DNA of 64,000 nucleotides from positions 62,001-126,000 of the forward strand of contig NW_025963591.1 of assembly GCF_910591885.1 (NCBI RefSeq). Direction: 5' to 3'. Below are positions 41,411 through 54,390 of this stretch, one piece after another; within the stretch, counting starts at the first letter, position 1, and each line of letters begins with the position of its first letter. The notes under the pieces were generated by a model, which was not told where the DNA came from, did not search any database, and saw nothing but the letters and a program-made list of their open reading frames with translations. A program made the translations under genes and the position numbers. Source of the stretch: Bombus terrestris. Lineage: Eukaryota > Arthropoda > Insecta > Hymenoptera > Apidae.

Positions 41411-42660
41411 CGTGGGACAACGTGGGAAACCATGGAACAACGTGGGACAACGTGGGACAACGTGGGACAACGTCGGACAACGTGGGACACCGTTGGACAT
41501 CGTTGGACACCGTGGGACAACGTGAGACAACGTGGGACACCGTTGGACACCGTTGGACATCGTTGGACACCGTGGGACAACGTGGGACAACGTGGGACAA
41601 CGTGGGAAACCATGGAACAACGTGGGACAACGTGGGACAACGTGGGACAACGTGGGACAACGTGGGACACCGTTGGACATCGTTGGACACCGTGGGACAA
41701 CGTGGGACAACGTGGGACACCGTTGGACACCGTGGGACACCGTTGGACACCGTTGGACATCGTTGGACACTGTGGGACAACGTGGGACAACGTGGGAAAC
41801 CATGGAACAACGTGGGACAACGTGGGACAACGTGGGACAACGTGGGACAACGTGGGACAACGTGGGACACCGTTGGACATCGTTGGACACCGTGGGACAA
41901 CGTGGGACAACGTGGGACAACGTGGGACACCGTTGGACACCGTTGGACATCGTTGGACATCGTTGGACATCGTGGGACACCGTTGGACATCGTTGGACAT
42001 CGTTGGACACCGTTGGACATCGTTGGACATCGTTGGACATCGTTGGACACCGTTGGACACCGTTGGACACCGTTGGACACCGTTGGACATCGGTGGACAT
42101 CGTGGGACACCGTTGGACACCGTTGGACATCGTTGGACACCGTTGGACACCGTGGGACAACGTGGGACAACGTGGGACACCGTTGGACATCGTTGGACAC
42201 CGTGGGACAACGTTGGACAACGTGGGACAACGTGGGACACCGTTGGACACCGTTGGACATCGTTGGACATCGTTGGACATCGTGGGACACCGTTGGACAT
42301 CGTTGGACACCGTTGGACATCGTTGGACACCGTGGGACAACGTGGGACAACGTGGGACAACGTGGGACACCGTTGGACATCGTTGGACACCGTTGGACAT
42401 CGGTGGACATCGTGGGACACCGTTGGACACCGTTGGACATCGTTGGACACCGTTGGACACCGTGGGAGAACGTGGGACAACGTGGGACAACGTGGGACAA
42501 CGTGGGACAACGTTGGACAACGTGGGACAACGTGGGACACCGTTGGACACCGTTGGACATTGTTGGACATCGTTGGACATCGTGGGACACCGTTGGACAT
42601 CGTTGGACACCGTTGGACATCGTTGGACACCGTGGGACAACGTGGGACAACGTGGGACAA
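41411..42660. repeat. 1.25-kb segment G, copy 1
   Basis: This matches 49,201-50,470 at offsets of 7,790-7,810 bp. Shared markers are CATGG (41,421/49,211 and 41,601/49,391), CGTCGGACAA (41,471/49,261), CGTGGGAGAA (42,461/50,261) and TGTTGGACAT (42,561/50,371). A partial third copy carries CGTGGGAGAA at 45,101 and TGTTGGACAT at 45,201. Confidence 0.83.
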
Positions 42661-42880
42661 CGTGGGACACCGTTGGACATCGTTGGACACCGTTAGACAT
42701 CGTTGGACACCGTGGGACAACGTGGGACAACGTGGGACACCGTTGGACACCGTTGGACATCGTTGGACATCGTTGGACATCGTGGGACACCGTTGGACAA
42801 CGTGGGACAACGTGGGACAACGTGGGACAACGTGGGACAACGTGGGACAACGTGGGACAACGTGGGACAACGTAGGACAA

Positions 42881-43400
42881 CGTGGGACAACGTGGGACAA
42901 CGTGGGACAACGTGGGACAACGTGGGACAACGTGGGACAACGTGGGACAACGTGGGACAACGTGGGACACCGTTGGACATCGTTGGACACCGTTGGACAT
43001 CGTTGGACACCGTGGGACACCGTTGGACACCGTTGGACACCGTTGGACATCGGTGGACATCGTGGGACACCGTTGGACACCGTTGGACACCGTTGGACAT
43101 CGGTGAACATCGTGGGACACCGTTGGACACCGTTGGACATCGTTGGACACCGTTGGACACCGTGGGACAACGTGGGACAACGTGGGACAACGTGGGACAA
43201 CGTGGGACAACGTGGGACAACGTGGGACAACGTGGGACACCGTTGGACACCGTTGGACATCGTTGGACACCGTGGGACAACGTGGGACAACGTGGGACAA
43301 CGTGGGAAACCATGGAACAACGTGGGACAACGTGGGACAACGTGGGACAACGTGGGACAACGTGGGACAACGTGGGACAACGTGGGACACCGTTGGACAC
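42881..43400. repeat. Segment H, copy 1
   Basis: This repeats at 50,981-51,500, offset 8,100, including the unusual CGGTGAACAT (43,101 and 51,201) and CATGG (43,301 and 51,401). CGGTGAACAT introduces TGA in one + frame in both copies. Confidence 0.83.
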
Positions 43401-43430
43401 CGTGGGACAACGTGGGACAACGTGGGACAA

Positions 43431-44700
43431 CGTGGGACACCGTTGGTCACCGTGGGACAACGTGGGACAACGTGGGACAACGTGGGACACCGTTGGACAT
43501 CGTTAGACATCGTTGGACATCGTTGGACACCGTTGGACACCGTTGGACACCGTTGGACACCGTTGGACATCGGTGGACATCGTGGGACACCGTTGGACAC
43601 CGTTGGACATCGTTGGACACCGTTGGACACCGTGGGACACCGTTGGACACCGTTGGACACCGTTGGACATCGTGGGACAACGTGGGACATCGTGGGACAC
43701 CGTTGGACATCGTTGGACACCGTTGGACATCGTTGGACACCGTGGGACAACGTGGGACAACGTGGGACAACGTGGGACACCGTTGGACATCGTTGGACAC
43801 CGTTGGACACCGTTGGACACCGTTGGACACCGTTGGACATCGTTGGACACAGTGGGACAACGTGGGACAACGTGGGACAACGTGGGACACCGTTGGACAT
43901 CGTTGGACACCGTTGGACATCGGTGGACATCGTGGGACACCGTTGGACACCCTTGGACATCGTTGGACACCCTTGGACATCGTTGGACACCGTTGGACAT
44001 CGTTGGACACCGTGGGACAACGTGGGACAACGTGGGACAACGTGGGACACCGTTGGACATGGTTGGACACCGTGGGACAACGTGGGACAACGTGGGACAA
44101 CGTGGGACAACGTGGGACACCGTTGGACAACGTGGGACACCGTTGGACATCGTTGGACACCGTGGGGCAACGTGGGACAACGTGGGACAACGTGGGACAC
44201 CGTTGGACACCGTTGGACATCGTTGGACATCGTTGGACATCGTGGGACACCGTTGGACATCGTTGGACACCGTTGGACATCGTTGGACACCGTGGGACAA
44301 CGTGGGACAACGTGGGACAACGTGGGACACCGTTGGACATCGTTGGACACCGTTGGACACCGTTGGACACCGTTGGACACCGTTGGACATCGGTGGACAT
44401 CGTGGGACACCGTTGGACACCGTTGGACATCGTTGGACACCGTTGGACACCGTGGGACAACGTGGGACAACGTGGGACAACGTGGGACAAAGTGGGACAC
44501 CGTTGGACACCGTGGGACTTCGTTGGACAACGTGGGACAACGTGGGACAACGTGGGACAACGTGGGACAACGTGGGACACCGTTGGACACCGTGGGACAC
44601 CGTTGGACACCGTTGGACATCGTTGGACACCGTGGGACAACGTGGGAAACCATGGAACAACGTGGGACAACGTGGGACAACGTGGGACAACGTGGGACAA
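43431..44700. repeat. 1.3-kb segment F, copy 2
   Basis: Markers are CGTTGGTCAC 43,441, CGTTAGACAT 43,501, AGTGGGACAA 43,851, GGTTGGACAC 44,061, CGTGGGGCAA 44,161, AGTGGGACAC 44,491 and CGTGGGACTT 44,511. Copies 2 and 3 share GGTTGGACAC and AGTGGGACAC, which copy 1 lacks, so they are the younger pair. Confidence 0.87.
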
Positions 44701-46660
44701 CGTGGGACAACGTGGGACACCGTTGGACACCGTGGGACACCGTTGGACAACGTGGGACAACGTGGGACATCGTTGGACACCGTTGGACACCGTGGGACAA
44801 CGTGGGACAACGTGGGACACCGTTGGACATCGTTGGACACCGTGGGACAACGTTGGACAACGTGGGACAACGTGGGACACCGTTGGACACCGTTGGACAT
44901 CGTTGGACATCGTTGGACATCGTGGGACACCGTTGGACATCGTTGGACACCGTTGGACATCGTTGGACACCGTGGGACAACGTGGGACAACGTGGGACAA
45001 CGTGGGACACCGTTGGACATCGTTGGACACCGTTGGACATCGGTGGACATCGTGGGACACCGTTGGACACCGTTGGACATCGTTGGACACCGTTGGACAC
45101 CGTGGGAGAACGTGGGACAACGTGGGACAACGTGGGACAACGTGGGACAACGTTGGACAACGTGGGACAACGTGGGACACCGTTGGACACCGTTGGACAT
45201 TGTTGGACATCGTTGGACATCGTGGGACACCGTTGGACATCGTTGGACACCGTTGGACATCGTTGGACACCGTGGGACAACGTGGGACAACGTGGGACAA
45301 CGTGGGACACCGTTGGACATCGTTGGACACCGTTGGACATCGTTGGACACCGTGGGACAACGTGGGACAACGTGGGACACCGTTGGACACCGTTGGACAT
45401 CGTTGGACATCGTTGGACATCGTGGGACACCGTTGGACAACGTGGGACAACGTGGGGCAACGTGGGACAACGTGGGACAACGTGGGACAACGTGGGACAA
45501 CGTGGGACAACGTAGGACAACGTGGGACAACGTGGGACAACGTGGGACAACGTGGGACAACGTGGGACACCGTTGGTCACCGTGGGACAACGTGGGACAA
45601 CGTGGGACAACGTGGGACATCGTGGGACAACGTGGGACACCGTTGGACACCGTGGGACACCGTTGGACACCGTTGGACACCGTGGGACACAGTTGGACAC
45701 CGTTGGACATCGTTGGACACCGTTGGACACCGTTGGACACCGTTGGACACCCTGGGACAACGTGGGACAACGTGGGACAACGTGGGACAACGTGGGACAA
45801 CGTGGGACAACGTGGGACAACGTGGGACAACGTGGGACAACGTGGGACAACGTGGGACAACGTGGGACACCGTTGGACCCCGTGGGACAACGTTGGACAA
45901 CGTGGGACAACGTGGGACAACGTGGGACAACGTGGGACAACGTGGGACACCGTTGGACACCGTGGGACACCGTTGGACACCGTTGGACATCGTTGGACAC
46001 CGTGGGACAACGTGGGACAACGTGGGACAACGTGGGAAACCATGGAACAACGTGGGACAACGTGGGACAACGTGGGACAACGTGGGACAACGTGGGACAA
46101 CGTGGGACAACGTGGGAAACCATGGAACAACGTGGGACAACGTGGGACAACGTGGGACAACGTGGGACAACGTGGGACAACGTGGGACAACGTGGGACAA
46201 CGTGGGACAACGTGGGACAACGTGGGACAACGTGGGACAACGTGGGACAACGTGGGACAACGTGGGACAACGTGGGACAACGTGGGACACCGTTGGACAT
46301 CGTTGGACAACGTGGGACAACGTGGGACAACGTGGGACACCGTTGGACATCGTTGGACACCGTGGGACAACGTGGGACAACGTGGGACAACGTGGGACAC
46401 CGTTGGACACCGTGGGACACCGTTGGACAACGTGGGACAACGTGGGACAACGTGGGACAACGTGGGACAACGTGGGACAACGTGGGACAACGTGGGACAA
46501 CGTGGGACAACGTGGGACACCGTTGGACCCCGTGGGACACCGTTGGACAACGTGGGACAACGTGGGACAACGTGGGACAACGTGGGACAACGTGGGACAA
46601 CGTGGGACAACGTGGGACACCGTTGGACACCGTGGGACAACGTGGGACAACGTGGGACAA

Positions 46661-47960
46661 CGTGGGACACCGTTGGTCACCGTGGGACAACGTGGGACAA
46701 CGTGGGACAACGTGGGACACCGTTGGACATCGTTAGACATCGTTGGACATCGTTGGACACCGTTGGACACCGTTGGACACCGTTGGACACCGTTGGACAT
46801 CGGTGGACATCGTGGGACACCGTTGGACACCGTTGGACATCGTTGGACACCGTTGGACACCGTGGGACAACGTTGGACACCGTTGGACACCGTTGGACAT
46901 CGTGGGACAACGTGGGACATCGTGGGACACCGTTGGACATCGTTGGACACCGTTGGACATCGTTGGACACCGTGGGACAACGTGGGACAACGTGGGACAA
47001 CGTGGGACACCGTTGGACATCGTTGGACACCGTTGGACACCGTGGGACACCGTTGGACACCGTTGGACACCGTTGGACACAGTGGGACAACGTGGGACAA
47101 CGTGGGACAACGTGGGACACCGTTGGACATCGTTGGACACCGTTGGACATCGGTGGACATCGTGGGACACCGTTGGACACCCTTGGACATCGTTGGACAC
47201 CCTTGGACATCGTTGGACACCGTTGGACATCGTTGGACACCGTGGGACAACGTGGGACAACGTGGGACAACGTGGGACACCGTTGGACATGGTTGGACAC
47301 CGTGGGACAACGTGGGACAACGTGGGACAACGTGGGACAACGTGGGACAACGTGGGACACCGTTGGACAACGTGGGACACCGTTGGACATCGTTGGACAC
47401 CGTGGGGCAACGTGGGACAACGTGGGACAACGTGGGACACCGTTGGACACCGTTGGACATCGTTGGACATCGTTGGACATCGTGGGACACCGTTGGACAT
47501 CGTTGGACACCGTTGGACATCGTTGGACACCGTGGGACAACGTGGGACAACGTGGGACAACGTGGGACACCGTTGGACATCGTTGGACACCGTTGGACAC
47601 CGTTGGACACCGTTGGACACCGTTGGACATCGGTGGACATCGTGGGACACCGTTGGACACCGTTGGACATCGTTGGACACCGTTGGACACCGTGGGACAA
47701 CGTGGGACAACGTGGGACAACGTGGGACAAAGTGGGACACCGTTGGACACCGTGGGACTTCGTTGGACAACGTGGGACAACGTGGGACAACGTGGGACAA
47801 CGTGGGACAACGTGGGACACCGTTGGACACCGTGGGACACCGTTGGACACCGTTGGACATCGTTGGACACCGTGGGACAACGTGGGAAACCATGGAACAA
47901 CGTGGGACAACGTGGGACAACGTGGGACAACGTGGGACAACGTGGGACAACGTGGGACAC
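46661..47960. repeat. 1.3-kb segment F, copy 3
   Basis: The segment matches copy 2 at 3,230 bp (CGTTGGTCAC 46,671, CGTTAGACAT 46,731, AGTGGGACAA 47,081, GGTTGGACAC 47,291) and at 3,240 bp further on (AGTGGGACAC 47,731, CGTGGGACTT 47,751, CATGG 47,881). One extra G-type unit near 47,340 explains the step. Confidence 0.87.
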
Positions 47961-48240
47961 CGTTGGACACCGTGGGACACCGTTGGACAACGTGGGACAA
48001 CGTGGGACAACGTGGGACAACGTGGGACAACGTGGGACAACGTGGGACAACGTGGGACAACGTGGGACAACGTGGGACACCGTTGGACCCCGTGGGACAC
48101 CGTTGGACAACGTGGGACAACGTGGGACAACGTGGGACAACGTGGGACAACGTGGGACACCGTTGGACACCGTGGGACACCGTTGGACACCGTTGGACAT
48201 CGTTGGACACCGTGGGACAACGTGGGACAACGTGGGACAA

Positions 48241-48340
48241 CGTGGGAAACCATGGAACAACGTGGGACAACGTGGGACAACGTGGGACAACGTGGGACAA
48301 CGTGGGACAACGTGGGACAACGTGGGAAACCATGGAACAA
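48241..48340 (+). repeat. Paired CATGG double units 80 bp apart
   Basis: CATGG double units at 48,241 and 48,321 are exactly 80 bp apart. The same pair occurs at 40,671/40,751 and 46,031/46,111, each followed by a long GTGGG run. The pair is a recognisable module of domain III. Confidence 0.85.
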
Positions 48341-49200
48341 CGTGGGACAACGTGGGACAACGTGGGACAACGTGGGACAACGTGGGACAACGTGGGACAA
48401 CGTGGGACAACGTGGGACAACGTGGGACAACGTGGGACAACGTGGGACAACGTGGGACAACGTGGGACAACGTGGGACAACGTGGGACAACGTGGGACAC
48501 CGTTGGACATCGTTGGACAACGTGGGACAACGTGGGACAACGTGGGACAACGTGGGACAACGTGGGACAACGTGGGACACCGTTGGACACCGTGGGACAC
48601 CGTTGGACACCGTTGGACATCGTTGGACACCGTGGGACAACGTGGGACAACGTGGGACAACGTGGGACACCGTTGGACACCGTGGGACAACGTGGGACAA
48701 CGTGGGACAACGTGGGACACCGTTGGACATCGTTGGACATCGTTGGACATCGTTGGACACCGTTGGACACCGTTGGACACCGTTGGACACCGTTGGACAC
48801 CGTTGGACATCGGTGGACATCGTGGGACACCGTTGGACACCGTTGGACATCGTTGGACACCTTTGGACACCGTGGGACAACGTGGGACAACGTGGGACAA
48901 CGTGGGACAACGTGGGACAACGTGGGACAACGTGGGACAACGTGGGACACCGTTGGACACCGTGGGACACCGTTGGACAACGTGGGACAACGTGGGACAA
49001 CGTGGGACAACGTGGGACAACGTGGGACAACGTGGGACAACGTGGGACACCGTTGGACACCGTGGGACACCGTTGGACAACGTGGGACAACGTGGGACAA
49101 CGTGGGACAACGTGGGACAACGTGGGACACCGTTGGACACCGTGGGACACCGTTGGACACCGTTGGACATCGTTGGACACCGTGGGACAACGTGGGACAA

Positions 49201-50470
49201 CGTGGGACAACGTGGGAAACCATGGAACAACGTGGGACAACGTGGGACAACGTGGGACAACGTCGGACAACGTGGGACACCGTTGGACATCGTTGGACAC
49301 CGTGGGACAACGTGGGACAACGTGGGACACCGTTGGACACCGTTGGACATCGTTGGACACCGTGGGACAACGTGGGACAACGTGGGACAACGTGGGAAAC
49401 CATGGAACAACGTGGGACAACGTGGGACAACGTGGGACAACGTGGGACAACGTGGGACACCGTTGGACATCGTTGGACACCGTGGGACAACGTGGGACAA
49501 CGTGGGACACCGTTGGACACCGTGGGACACCGTTGGACACCGTTGGACATCGTTGGACACCGTGGGACAACGTGGGACAACGTGGGACAACGTGGGAAAC
49601 CATGGAACAACGTGGGACAACGTGGGACAACGTGGGACAACGTGAGACAACGTGGGACAACGTGGGACACCGTTGGACATCGTTGGACACCGTGGGACAA
49701 CGTGGGACAACGTGGGACAACGTGGGACACCGTTGGACACCGTTGGACATCGTTGGACATCGTTGGACATCGTGGGACACCGTTGGACATCGTTGGACAT
49801 CGTTGGACACCGTTGGACATCGTTGGACATCGTTGGACATCGTTGGACACCGTTGGACACCGTTGGACACCGTTGGACACCGTTGGACATCGGTGGACAT
49901 CGTGGGACACCGTTGGACACCGTTGGACATCGTTGGACACCGTTGGACACCGTGGGACAACGTGGGACAACGTGGGACACCGTTGGACATCGTTGGACAC
50001 CGTGGGACAACGTTGGACAACGTGGGACAACGTGGGACACCGTTGGACACCGTTGGACATCGTTGGACATCGTTGGACATCGTGGGACACCGTTGGACAT
50101 CGTTGGACACCGTTGGACATCGTTGGACACCGTGGGACAACGTGGGACAACGTGGGACAACGTGGGACACCGTTGGACATCGTTGGACACCGTTGGACAT
50201 CGGTGGACATCGTGGGACACCGTTGGACACCGTTGGACATCGTTGGACACCGTTGGACACCGTGGGAGAACGTGGGACAACGTGGGACAACGTGGGACAA
50301 CGTGGGACAACGTGGGACAACGTTGGACAACGTGGGACAACGTGGGACACCGTTGGACACCGTTGGACATTGTTGGACATCGTTGGACATCGTGGGACAC
50401 CGTTGGACATCGTTGGACACCGTTGGACATCGTTGGACACCGTGGGACAACGTGGGACAACGTGGGACAA
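49201..50470. repeat. 1.25-kb segment G, copy 2
   Basis: This is the partner of 41,411-42,660. The offset grows from 7,790 to 7,810 bp by single-unit gains. It carries CGTGAGACAA at 49,641, a TGA-bearing unit also seen at 41,521. Confidence 0.82.
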
Positions 50471-50980
50471 CGTGGGACACCGTTGGACATCGTTGGACAC
50501 CGTTGGACATCGTTGGACACCGTGGGACAACGTGGGACAACGTGGGACACCGTTGGACACCGTTGGACATCGTTGGACATCGTTGGACATCGTGGGACAC
50601 CGTTGGACAACGTGGGACAACGTGGGACAACGTGGGACAACGTGGGACAACGTGGGACAACGTAGGACAACGTGGGACAACGTGGGACAACGTGGGACAA
50701 CGTGGGACAACGTGGGACACCGTTGGTCACCGTGGGACAACGTGGGACAACGTGGGACAACGTGGGACATCGTGGGACAACGTGGGACACCGTTGGACAC
50801 CGTGGGACACCGTTGGACACCGTTGGACACCGTGGGACACCGTTGGACACCGTTGGACATCGTTGGACACCGTTGGACACCGTTGGACACCGTTGGACAC
50901 CCTGGGACAACGTGGGACAACGTGGGACAACGTGGGACAACGTGGGACAACGTGGGACAACGTGGGACAACGTGGGACAA

Positions 50981-51500
50981 CGTGGGACAACGTGGGACAA
51001 CGTGGGACAACGTGGGACAACGTGGGACAACGTGGGACAACGTGGGACAACGTGGGACAACGTGGGACACCGTTGGACATCGTTGGACACCGTTGGACAT
51101 CGTTGGACACCGTGGGACACCGTTGGACACCGTTGGACACCGTTGGACATCGGTGGACATCGTGGGACACCGTTGGACACCGTTGGACACCGTTGGACAT
51201 CGGTGAACATCGTGGGACACCGTTGGACACCGTTGGACATCGTTGGACACCGTTGGACACCGTGGGACAACGTGGGACAACGTGGGACAACGTGGGACAA
51301 CGTGGGACAACGTGGGACAACGTGGGACAACGTGGGACACCGTTGGACACCGTTGGACATCGTTGGACACCGTGGGACAACGTGGGACAACGTGGGACAA
51401 CGTGGGAAACCATGGAACAACGTGGGACAACGTGGGACAACGTGGGACAACGTGGGACAACGTGGGACACCGTTGGACATCGTTGGACACCGTGGGACAA
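50981..51500. repeat. Segment H, copy 2
   Basis: This matches 42,881-43,400 at 8,100 bp. It follows a CCTGGGACAA unit at 50,901 that also occurs at 45,751 (offset 5,150), so the surroundings are a mosaic of at least two sources. Confidence 0.8.
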
Positions 51501-52920
51501 CGTGGGACACCGTTGGACCCCGTGGGACACCGTTGGACAACGTGGGACAACGTGGGACAACGTGGGACAACGTGGGACAACGTGGGACAACGTGGGACAA
51601 CGTGGGACAACGTGGGACAACGTGGGACACCGTTGGACACCGTGGGACACCGTTGGACACCGTTGGACATCGTTGGACACCGTGGGACAACGTGGGACAA
51701 CGTGGGACACCGTGGGACACCGTTGGACACCGTTGGACACCGTGGGACAACGTGGGACAACGTGGGACAACGTGGGACAACGTGGGACAACGTGGGACAA
51801 CGTGGGGCAACGTGGGACAACGTGGGACAACGTGGGACAACGTGGGACACCGTTGGACCCCGTGGGACACCGTTGGACAACGTGGGACAACGTGGGACAA
51901 CGTGGGACAACGTGGGACATCGTTGGACACCGTTGGACATCGTTGGACATCGTTGGACATCGTGGGACACCGTTGGACATCGTTGGACACCGTTGGACAT
52001 CGTTGGACACCGTGGGACAACGTGGGACAACGTGGGACAACGTGGGACACCGTTGGACATCGTTGGACACCGTTGGACATCGTTGGACACCGTGGGACAC
52101 CGTTGGACACCGTTGGACACCGTTGGACATCGGTAGACATCGTGGGACACCGTTGGACACCGTTGGACATCGTTGGACACCGTTGGACACCGTGGGACAA
52201 CGTGGGACAACGTGGGACAACGTGGGACAACGTGGGACAACGTGGGACAACGTGGGACAACGTGGGACACCGTTGGACACCGTGGGACACCGTTGGACAA
52301 CGTGGGACAACGTGGGACAACGTGGGACAACGTGGGACAACGTGGGACACCGTTGGACACCGTGGGACACCGTTGGACACCGTTGGACATCGTTGGACAC
52401 CGTGGGACAACGTGGGACAACGTGGGACAACGTGGGAAACCATGGAACAACGTGGGACAACGTGGGACAACGTGGGACAACGTGGGACAACGTGGGACAC
52501 CGTTGGGCATCTTTGGACACCGTGGGACAACGTGGGACAACGTGGGACAACGTGGGACACCGTTGGACAACGTGGGACAACGTGGGACAACGTGGGACAA
52601 CGTGGGACAACGTGGGACAACGTGGGACAACGTGGGACAACGTGGGACAACGTGGGACAACGTGGGACATCGTGGGACAACGTGGGACAACGTGGGACAC
52701 CGTTGGACATCGTTGGACACCGTGGGACAACGTGGGACAACGTGGGACAACGTGGGACAATGTGGGACACCGTTGGACACCGTTGGACACCGTTGGACAA
52801 CGTGGGACAACGTGGGACAACGTGGGACAACGTGGGACAACGTGGGACATCGTTGGACACCGTTGGACACCGTGGGACAACGTGGGACAACGTGGGACAA
52901 CGTGGGACAACGTGGGACAA

Positions 52921-53140
52921 CGTAGGACAACGTGGGACAACGTGGGACACCGTTGGACATCGTTGGACAACGTGGGACATCGTGGGACAACGTGGGACAA
53001 CGTGGGACAACGTGGGACAACGTGGGACAACGTGGGACAACGTAGGACAACGTGGGACAACGTGGGACACCGTTGGACATCGTTGGACAACGTGGGACAT
53101 CGTGGGACAACGTGGGACAACGTGGGACAACGTGGGACAA
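52921..53140. repeat. 120-bp tandem duplication with TAG units
   Basis: The ten units at 52,921-53,020, starting with CGTAGGACAA, recur at 53,041-53,140. The repeat distance is 120 bp. These two units are the last CGTAGGACAA units in the window. Confidence 0.85.
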
Positions 53141-54390
53141 CGTGGGACACCGTTGGACACCGTGGGACACCGTTGGACACCGTTGGACACCGTTGGACAC
53201 CGTGGGACACCGTTGGACACCGTTGGACATCGTTGGACACCGTTGGACACCGTTGGACACCGTTGGACACCGTGGGACAACGTGGGACAACGTGGGACAA
53301 CGTGGGACAACGTGGGACAACGTGGGACAACGTGGGACAACGTGGGACAACGTGGGACAACGTGGGACAACGTGGGACAACGTGGGACAACGTGGGACAG
53401 CGTGGGACAACGTGGGACAACGTGGGACAACGTGGGACAACGTGGGACAACGTGGGACACCGTTGGGCATCTTTGGACACCGTGGGACAACGTGGGACAA
53501 CGTGGGACAACGTGGGACACCGTTGGACACCGTTGGACATTGTTGGACATCGTTGGACATCGTGGGACACCGTTGGACATCGTTGGACATCGTTGGACAA
53601 CGTGGGACACCGTTGGACACCGTGGGACACCGTTGGACACCGTTGGACACCGTTGGACACCGTGGGACACCGTTGGACACCGTTGGACATCGTTGGACAC
53701 CGTTGGACACCGTTGGACACCGTTGGACACCGTGGGACAACGTGGGACAACGTGGGACAACGTGGGACAACGTGGGACAACGTGGGACAACGTGGGACAA
53801 CGTGGGACAACGTGGGACAACGTGGGACAACGTGGGACATCGTGGGACATCGTGGGACAACGTGGGACAACGTGGGACAACGTGGGACAACGTGGGACAA
53901 CGTGGGACATCGTTGGACATCGTGGGACACCGTTGGACATCGTTGGACATCGTTGGATACCGTTGGACATCGTTGGACATCGTTGGACATCGTTGGACAC
54001 CGTTGGACACCGTTGGACACCGTTGGACACCGTTGGACATCGGTGGACATCGTGGGACACCGTTGGACACCGTTGCACATCGTTGGACACCGTTGGACAC
54101 CGTTGGACACCGTTGGACACCGTGGGACACCGTTGGACACCGTGGGACAACGTGGGACAACGTGGGACAACGTGGGACAACGTGGGACAACGTGGGACAA
54201 CGTGGGACAACGTGGGACAACGTGGGACAACGTGGGACAACGTGGGACACCGTTGGACATCGTTGGACACCGTTGGACACCGTGGGACACCGTTGGACAC
54301 CGTGGGACAACGTGGGACAACGTGGGACAACGTGGGACAACGTGGGACAACGTGGGACAACGTGGGACAACGTGGGACATCGTTGGACAT

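Larger units (their letters stand above)
38151..52500. repeat. Array domain III: mosaic of 0.75-8-kb duplications
   Basis: Domain III is marked by CGTTGGTCAC (38,511, 39,261, 43,441, 45,571, 46,671, 50,721), CGTTAGACAT (38,571, 39,321, 42,691, 43,501, 46,731), CGTTGGACCC (45,881, 46,521, 48,081, 51,511, 51,851) and CCTTGGACAT units. CATGG double units continue to 52,431. Offsets between matching segments (750, 2,640, 3,230, 4,180, 5,150, 7,790, 8,100) overlap, so no single higher-order period applies. No gene-like sequence is present. Confidence 0.8.
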
